DNA of 64,000 nt from NCBI GenBank assembly GCA_028284765.1, contig JANQRA010000018.1, forward strand, positions 62,001 to 126,000, written 5' to 3'. Under the pieces are notes generated by a model. It ran no database searches. It was not told the DNA's origin and was given only the letters and a program-made list of their open reading frames with translations. Shown here one piece after another: positions 60,783 through 64,000 of this stretch. The translations under genes were made by a program, and so were the position numbers. How positions within the stretch are numbered: position 1 is the first letter of the stretch; each line of letters opens with the position of its first letter. Source of the stretch: Acidimicrobiia bacterium (lineage in GTDB: Bacteria; Actinomycetota; Acidimicrobiia; Spongiisociales; ZC4RG35).

Positions 60783-61808
60783 CTACGGGGCTGTCGTCGT
60801 GGTGGTCGTGCTGGGGGCTGTGTTTGACGTCGGTGAGGATGGCCGACCGATGATCGTGATCTCGGCGACGGCGATCTCATCGAAGATGTTCTCGTCAACG
60901 ACTTCTGCGTTGTAAGCCGAAACGATTCGGATGTCGAGCCGCGCCGTATTGAGGGCCGAGTACCGGAAGGTCTGAATCCCTGCCAGATCCTGAAGCTCGA
61001 AGGGCACCGTCGTCACTGAATCCTGGCTTACCAATTCCAGGCCCCGAGCCCGGTAGTTCTGACGGAAGCGTGTGGAGTCCTCGATGTTGGTCCATCGGAT
61101 CTCGTTGATTGCCATCAGTTCGGGGAAGGTGAATCGGATGATGATTTCGCCGTCACCTTCAAGCACCTCGGCCCAGCTGGTCTGGAATTCGGTGTCAGGA
61201 TTCCCGTCGGTCAGGTTGGCGCATCGGAGGGTCCCGATTCCCTCAGGTTCACAGGTTTGGCCGAGGATCGTGATCGGGCCCACTTCGGCTGGTGGTGGAA
61301 CGGTGGTCGAGGGAGCGACCGTGGTGCTCGTGGGCTCAGGATCCCCGTCCGTGAAGGTATTGAAGAGCAGGGCGATGACGATCACTCCAAGCAGTAGACC
61401 CGAGATCGCCAATGCGGCACGGACGCCGGCTGAGGCTTGGACGGCCGGTCTGGGTGCAGTCGGCAACGGTCCCTGCGCGAGACGCGCACCACACTCCTGG
61501 CAATGACGGTTGTTGGCTGGGTTGATTGCACCACACGAAGGGCACGTGACAGTGCGTGATGAAGATGGAGGCGATGCCTCGGGCGGCTCCTCCTCAGCTT
61601 CAGGGCTCTCCGGAGGTGTGTCCAAGGAGAACTCCTCGTAGGCATTGCCATTGGCGCCGTCGGAGTTGACCGAGATCACGTTGCCGCTCGGCTTGGGCCG
61701 GGGCCTGGAGGGTGAGCTCATTGGGTCCATGAACGACCCGCACGACGGGCAAAACTGCTCATCGGCGGGCACGCTGGCACCGCAATGCTCACATGTCTGT
61801 GAAGCCAC
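60783..61808 (-). CDS. Double zinc-ribbon membrane protein with discoidin-like outer domain
   Basis: A 341-residue protein. Two Cys4 zinc ribbons lie at residues 6-23 ('CEHCG...CPSCG') and about 89-106 ('CPSCG...CQECG'). One membrane helix at about 130-150 and a Thr/Pro-rich linker follow, then an outer domain of about 150 residues that looks like a discoidin or NPCBM-like sugar-binding fold ('NPDTEFQTSW...FTFPELMAINEIRW'). The tail is Thr-rich ('TTTTTT'). GTG at 61808 is fixed by AAGGAGGG just upstream. It could bind carbohydrate outside and a partner inside; no function is known. Confidence 0.72.
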   Translation of the reverse strand: MASQTCEHCGASVPADEQFCPSCGSFMDPMSSPSRPRPKPSGNVISVNSDGANGNAYEEFSLDTPPESPEAEEEPPEASPPSSSRTVTCPSCGAINPANNRHCQECGARLAQGPLPTAPRPAVQASAGVRAALAISGLLLGVIVIALLFNTFTDGDPEPTSTTVAPSTTVPPPAEVGPITILGQTCEPEGIGTLRCANLTDGNPDTEFQTSWAEVLEGDGEIIIRFTFPELMAINEIRWTNIEDSTRFRQNYRARGLELVSQDSVTTVPFELQDLAGIQTFRYSALNTARLDIRIVSAYNAEVVDENIFDEIAVAEITIIGRPSSPTSNTAPSTTTTTTAP

Positions 61809-61838
61809 ATCCCTCCTTCAGGGTTATTGTGCCACGGC

Positions 61839-61961
61839 ATGCTGATCGTGGCCTTGAGGACGTACGAACCGTGGACCCTGGCTTCGGTCCTGGGTGGACT
61901 GTTTGTCCTGGCTGTCCTCCTGGGGGTATTGATTTTCGCACTACGACGAAGCAATCGTTAA
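61839..61961 (+). CDS. 40-residue single-pass membrane microprotein
   Basis: A 40-codon ORF from ATG 61839 to TAA 61961. It has a short N terminus (MLIVALRTYEPW), one hydrophobic helix of about 21 residues and a basic end (RRSNR), so it would be a small membrane protein. It lies six bases before radA. A clear ribosome-binding site was not seen, and it is divergent from the zinc-ribbon gene by 30 bases. It could be a chance ORF. Confidence 0.4.
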   Translation: MLIVALRTYEPWTLASVLGGLFVLAVLLGVLIFALRRSNR

Positions 61962-61967
61962 CTCTAA

Positions 61968-63266
61968 ATGGCCGCTTCTTCCACATTCGGTTGCGACAAC
62001 TGCGGGTACAAATCATCCAAATGGATGGGGTTCTGTCCGCAATGTGGATCCGACGACCCGCTGACCGAACACGGTGCCTCCGTCTCTAAAAGTAGCCGCT
62101 CCCTACGGCCCGTGACAATAAAAGAGGCCTCCTCGGAACAAACGGATCGGCTAGTCACCGGGTGGCACGAGGTGGACCGAGTGCTTGGCGGAGGGCTGGT
62201 CCATGGCTCGGTTGTGTTGCTGGGTGGCGAACCGGGCGTGGGCAAGTCAACGCTTCTGCTTCAACTCGCTGGTGGCTTGGGTAGTCAAGGAGCGTCAGTC
62301 GTGATGGCCAGTGCTGAGGAATCCGCCCAGCAAGTTGCGATGCGAGCGGAGCGCATTGGCGTCGGTTCAGGAGACGTCGTTCTGGTCTCGGACGACGATG
62401 TAGACGCCATCGTTGCTGTCGTGGAGAAATCACGCCCGGCGGTGCTCGTTGTCGACTCGATTCAGACAGTTGGCGTGCCGGAGATCAGTTCAGCACCCGG
62501 TGGCGTCGCCCAGGTGCGTGAGAGCGCCGCTCGACTCATTCGACTCGCCAAAACGTCAGGTGTTGTGGTCGTCTTGGTCGGTCACGTGACCAAAGAAGGG
62601 GGCCTTGCAGGACCCAAGATTCTCGAGCACATGGTCGATGTGGTGCTCTATCTCGAAGGTGATCCCGACCGTGGCTTCCGGGTGCTGAGGAGCAACAAGA
62701 ACCGGTTTGGCGGCACCAACGTCTCCGGAATGTTCGACATGCAGAGCGAGGGACTGATCGAGGTCGAGGACCCATCGAAGGTGTTCCTGGACGGTTGGGA
62801 GACGGACGTTCCGGGAACAGTTGTGTATCCGGCAGTGGAGGGTCGGCGGTCGATTCTCGTTGAGATACAGGCCCTGGTCGCACCAACCAACAATCCTCAA
62901 CCACGCCGATCGGTCCGTGGGCTGGACCAAGCGCGGGTCAACCAGGTGATAGCCGTTCTCGACCGTCACGCCCGCGTGAAACTCTACGACCGCGACGTCT
63001 ACGTGAATGTCGTCGGTGGGTGGAGGCTCGACGAACCGGGTTGCGACCTACCAGTGGCGCTGGCTCTGGCATCCTCAGCCACCGACACACCGCTCGGTCG
63101 GCTCGCTGCGTTCGGTGAGGTCGGTTTGGCGGGGGAGGTACGTGCGGTCCCATTTGAAGCGAGGCGTCGTGACGAGCTGCAACGCATGGGTCTCGACCGG
63201 CTTCTGGCTCCTGGCAGCGGTGAGCCGATGAGACTCGCCGACGCCCTGGGAAGGGCTGGTCTGTAG
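61968..63266 (+). CDS. radA: DNA repair protein RadA/Sms
   Basis: A 432-residue RadA. The N-terminal zinc finger is 'CDNCGYKSSKWMGFCPQCG'. Walker A is 'GEPGVGKSTLLLQLA' near residue 87, and 'VLVVDSIQT' is Walker B. 'SNKNRFGGTN' near residue 244 is the KNRFG motif specific to RadA. The C-terminal Lon-like domain has no active Ser-Lys pair. It drives branch migration in recombination. It is followed by disA, the usual actinobacterial and Bacillus order. Confidence 0.95.
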   Translation: MAASSTFGCDNCGYKSSKWMGFCPQCGSDDPLTEHGASVSKSSRSLRPVTIKEASSEQTDRLVTGWHEVDRVLGGGLVHGSVVLLGGEPGVGKSTLLLQLAGGLGSQGASVVMASAEESAQQVAMRAERIGVGSGDVVLVSDDDVDAIVAVVEKSRPAVLVVDSIQTVGVPEISSAPGGVAQVRESAARLIRLAKTSGVVVVLVGHVTKEGGLAGPKILEHMVDVVLYLEGDPDRGFRVLRSNKNRFGGTNVSGMFDMQSEGLIEVEDPSKVFLDGWETDVPGTVVYPAVEGRRSILVEIQALVAPTNNPQPRRSVRGLDQARVNQVIAVLDRHARVKLYDRDVYVNVVGGWRLDEPGCDLPVALALASSATDTPLGRLAAFGEVGLAGEVRAVPFEARRRDELQRMGLDRLLAPGSGEPMRLADALGRAGL

Positions 63267-63288
63267 CTGATGGTGATAGCCTGACCCC

Positions 63289-64000
63289 GTGGGTGGTCCA
63301 TCGATATATGAGACCCTCGAGCGCCTAGCTCCGGGTACCTCTCTCAGAACGGCATTGGAACGAGTCATCCAGCAGGGTAAGGGTGGTCTTGTCGTGCTCG
63401 GGTCGAACCCAAAGGTGGCAGCAGCGAGCTCAGGCGGGTTCAAGCTGGTCAATTCTCCCTTCACGCCGGCGCGACTTTCCGAGCTGTCGAAGATGGACGG
63501 TGGAATCATCCTCGACGACACCTGGAACAACATCCTGGAGGCCAACGTCCACTTCATCCCTGACGGGACGATCGCAACGGACGAGACCGGGGCGAGGCAT
63601 CGAACCGCCGAGCGACTTGCGGTGGAGACAGGGACCCCGGTGGTGGCGGTGAGCGAGGGTCGTCGGGTCGCAACGCTCTTTTATGGCGATCACAAGATCG
63701 AACTGGTCTCACCGACCGAGGTGTCAGCCCATATCAATCAGGAGTTGCAGTCCCTGGAGCGTCTCCGGAGTCGGCTCGATGAAGCCGAAAACCGGCTCGG
63801 TCGTCTCGAAGTGACCGGACTTGTCAGCTACCGGGCTGTGGTCACGGTGCTGCAGCGGGCCGAGCTTGCTCTTCGTCTCGGCAAGGTGATCCGGGGCCGA
63901 ACTCGCACCTTGGGCGAGGAGGGACTGATCGCAGGGCTGCAGTTGAATGACCTTCTGACTGGTGTCGAGGAGTTGGAACGGCTCGTACTCAGCGACTACT
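63289..64000 (+). CDS. disA: DNA integrity scanning protein DisA (c-di-AMP synthase), 5' part
   Basis: The first 237 codons are inside the window and the frame is open at the edge. The diadenylate cyclase domain has 'SKMDGGIILDD' (usually DGA) and the 'GARHRTAERLA' RHR motif, with 'ATDETG' before it. The later helical linker begins near residue 155 ('INQELQSLERLRSRLDEAENR'). DisA makes c-di-AMP while scanning DNA for branches. GTG at 63289, 22 bases after radA. The HhH C-terminal domain lies beyond the window. DGA to DGG is a mild change and activity is likely kept. Confidence 0.9.
   Translation, partial: MGGPSIYETLERLAPGTSLRTALERVIQQGKGGLVVLGSNPKVAAASSGGFKLVNSPFTPARLSELSKMDGGIILDDTWNNILEANVHFIPDGTIATDETGARHRTAERLAVETGTPVVAVSEGRRVATLFYGDHKIELVSPTEVSAHINQELQSLERLRSRLDEAENRLGRLEVTGLVSYRAVVTVLQRAELALRLGKVIRGRTRTLGEEGLIAGLQLNDLLTGVEELERLVLSDY

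Noticed and set aside
61243-61258. CCCTCAGGTTCACAGG resembles the outer end of the repeat family
   Set aside because: It is inside the zinc-ribbon gene and lacks the following GTCTC-ATATGAGAC part.
63296-63312. ATATATGAGACC at the start of disA resembles the inner dyad of the terminal repeats
   Set aside because: The flanking CCTCAGG block is absent and the bases encode the DisA N terminus; most likely chance.
1-64000. CRISPR arrays, rRNA genes, prophage or integrase genes
   Set aside because: No regular spaced repeats, rRNA signatures, integrases or phage structural genes were seen on either strand.

Overview
The window looks like chromosomal DNA of a high-GC actinobacterium, most likely of the class Acidimicrobiia or a close relative. 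This is inferred from several things: many GTG/TTG starts, Thr-rich linkers in exported proteins, an F420-type (deazaflavin-dependent) oxidoreductase, a SigR/RsrA pair, a MutT1-like Nudix-phosphatase fusion, and two blocks that follow the mycobacterial gene order. Those blocks are HAD-Ssd-TadA-TadB-TadC-Flp-TadE-TadE-like, and metalloprotease-tilS-hpt-ftsH ... folE-folB-folK-DUF2520-panC-lysS ... clpC. No phage, plasmid backbone, CRISPR array or rRNA was seen.

Layout. 1-5.3 kb: a partial exported protein, an MmcQ/YjbR protein, a small lipoprotein, MutT1-like hydrolase, a fused E1alpha-E1beta 2-oxoacid dehydrogenase and HisC. 5.4-13.4 kb: an RND/MMPL exporter, kinase-like and phosphoribosyltransferase genes, enoyl-CoA hydratase, HU, a glycerophosphodiesterase and a GNAT. 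13.4-18.9 kb: ispD and a compact Tad pilus locus. 18.9-27.4 kb: DNA metabolism (polX, phoH, topA, tmk, holB), a PD-(D/E)XK nuclease and tRNA-Thr. 27.4-33.1 kb: sigR-rsrA, metalloprotease, tilS, hpt, ftsH. 33.1-42.1 kb: a signalling island that splits ftsH from folE. 42.2-49.3 kb: folate, pantothenate and lysS genes and a polyprenyl diphosphate synthase. 49.4-53.5 kb: clpC, a VanY-like peptidase and a repeat-bounded HTH-nuclease gene. 53.6-60.8 kb: a nucleoside uptake and salvage operon. 60.8-64 kb: a zinc-ribbon protein, radA and the 5' part of disA.

The two most unusual regions are these. First, the 33.1-42.1 kb island has a cyclic-nucleotide-binding protein divergent from a receiver-cyclase fusion, two tandem paralogous NarX-type membrane kinases, and a convergent operon. 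That operon encodes a 26-residue peptide, a ribbon-helix-helix protein, a DUF4097 protein, a NarL regulator and a lone receiver, behind a promoter overlapped by tandem 8-bp repeats. Second, a family of about 40-bp imperfect terminal repeats bounds a 1.05-kb unit carrying an AbiEi-HTH/DUF559 nuclease-like gene (52,579-53,630). The same ends also form a gene-free 108-bp copy at 10,239-10,346, as in an autonomous element and its MITE.

How genes work together. The BMP lipoprotein, double-ATPase and two permeases should import nucleosides, the nucleoside hydrolase should release ribose, and ribokinase should phosphorylate it. In the folate cluster folE, folB and folK are present. The usual folP place holds a phosphatase-like protein without the catalytic Cys, and FolK is fused to a membrane methyltransferase-like domain. 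No stretch longer than about 300 bases lacks a gene. All assignments rest on reading the sequence and family knowledge; no database search was run.
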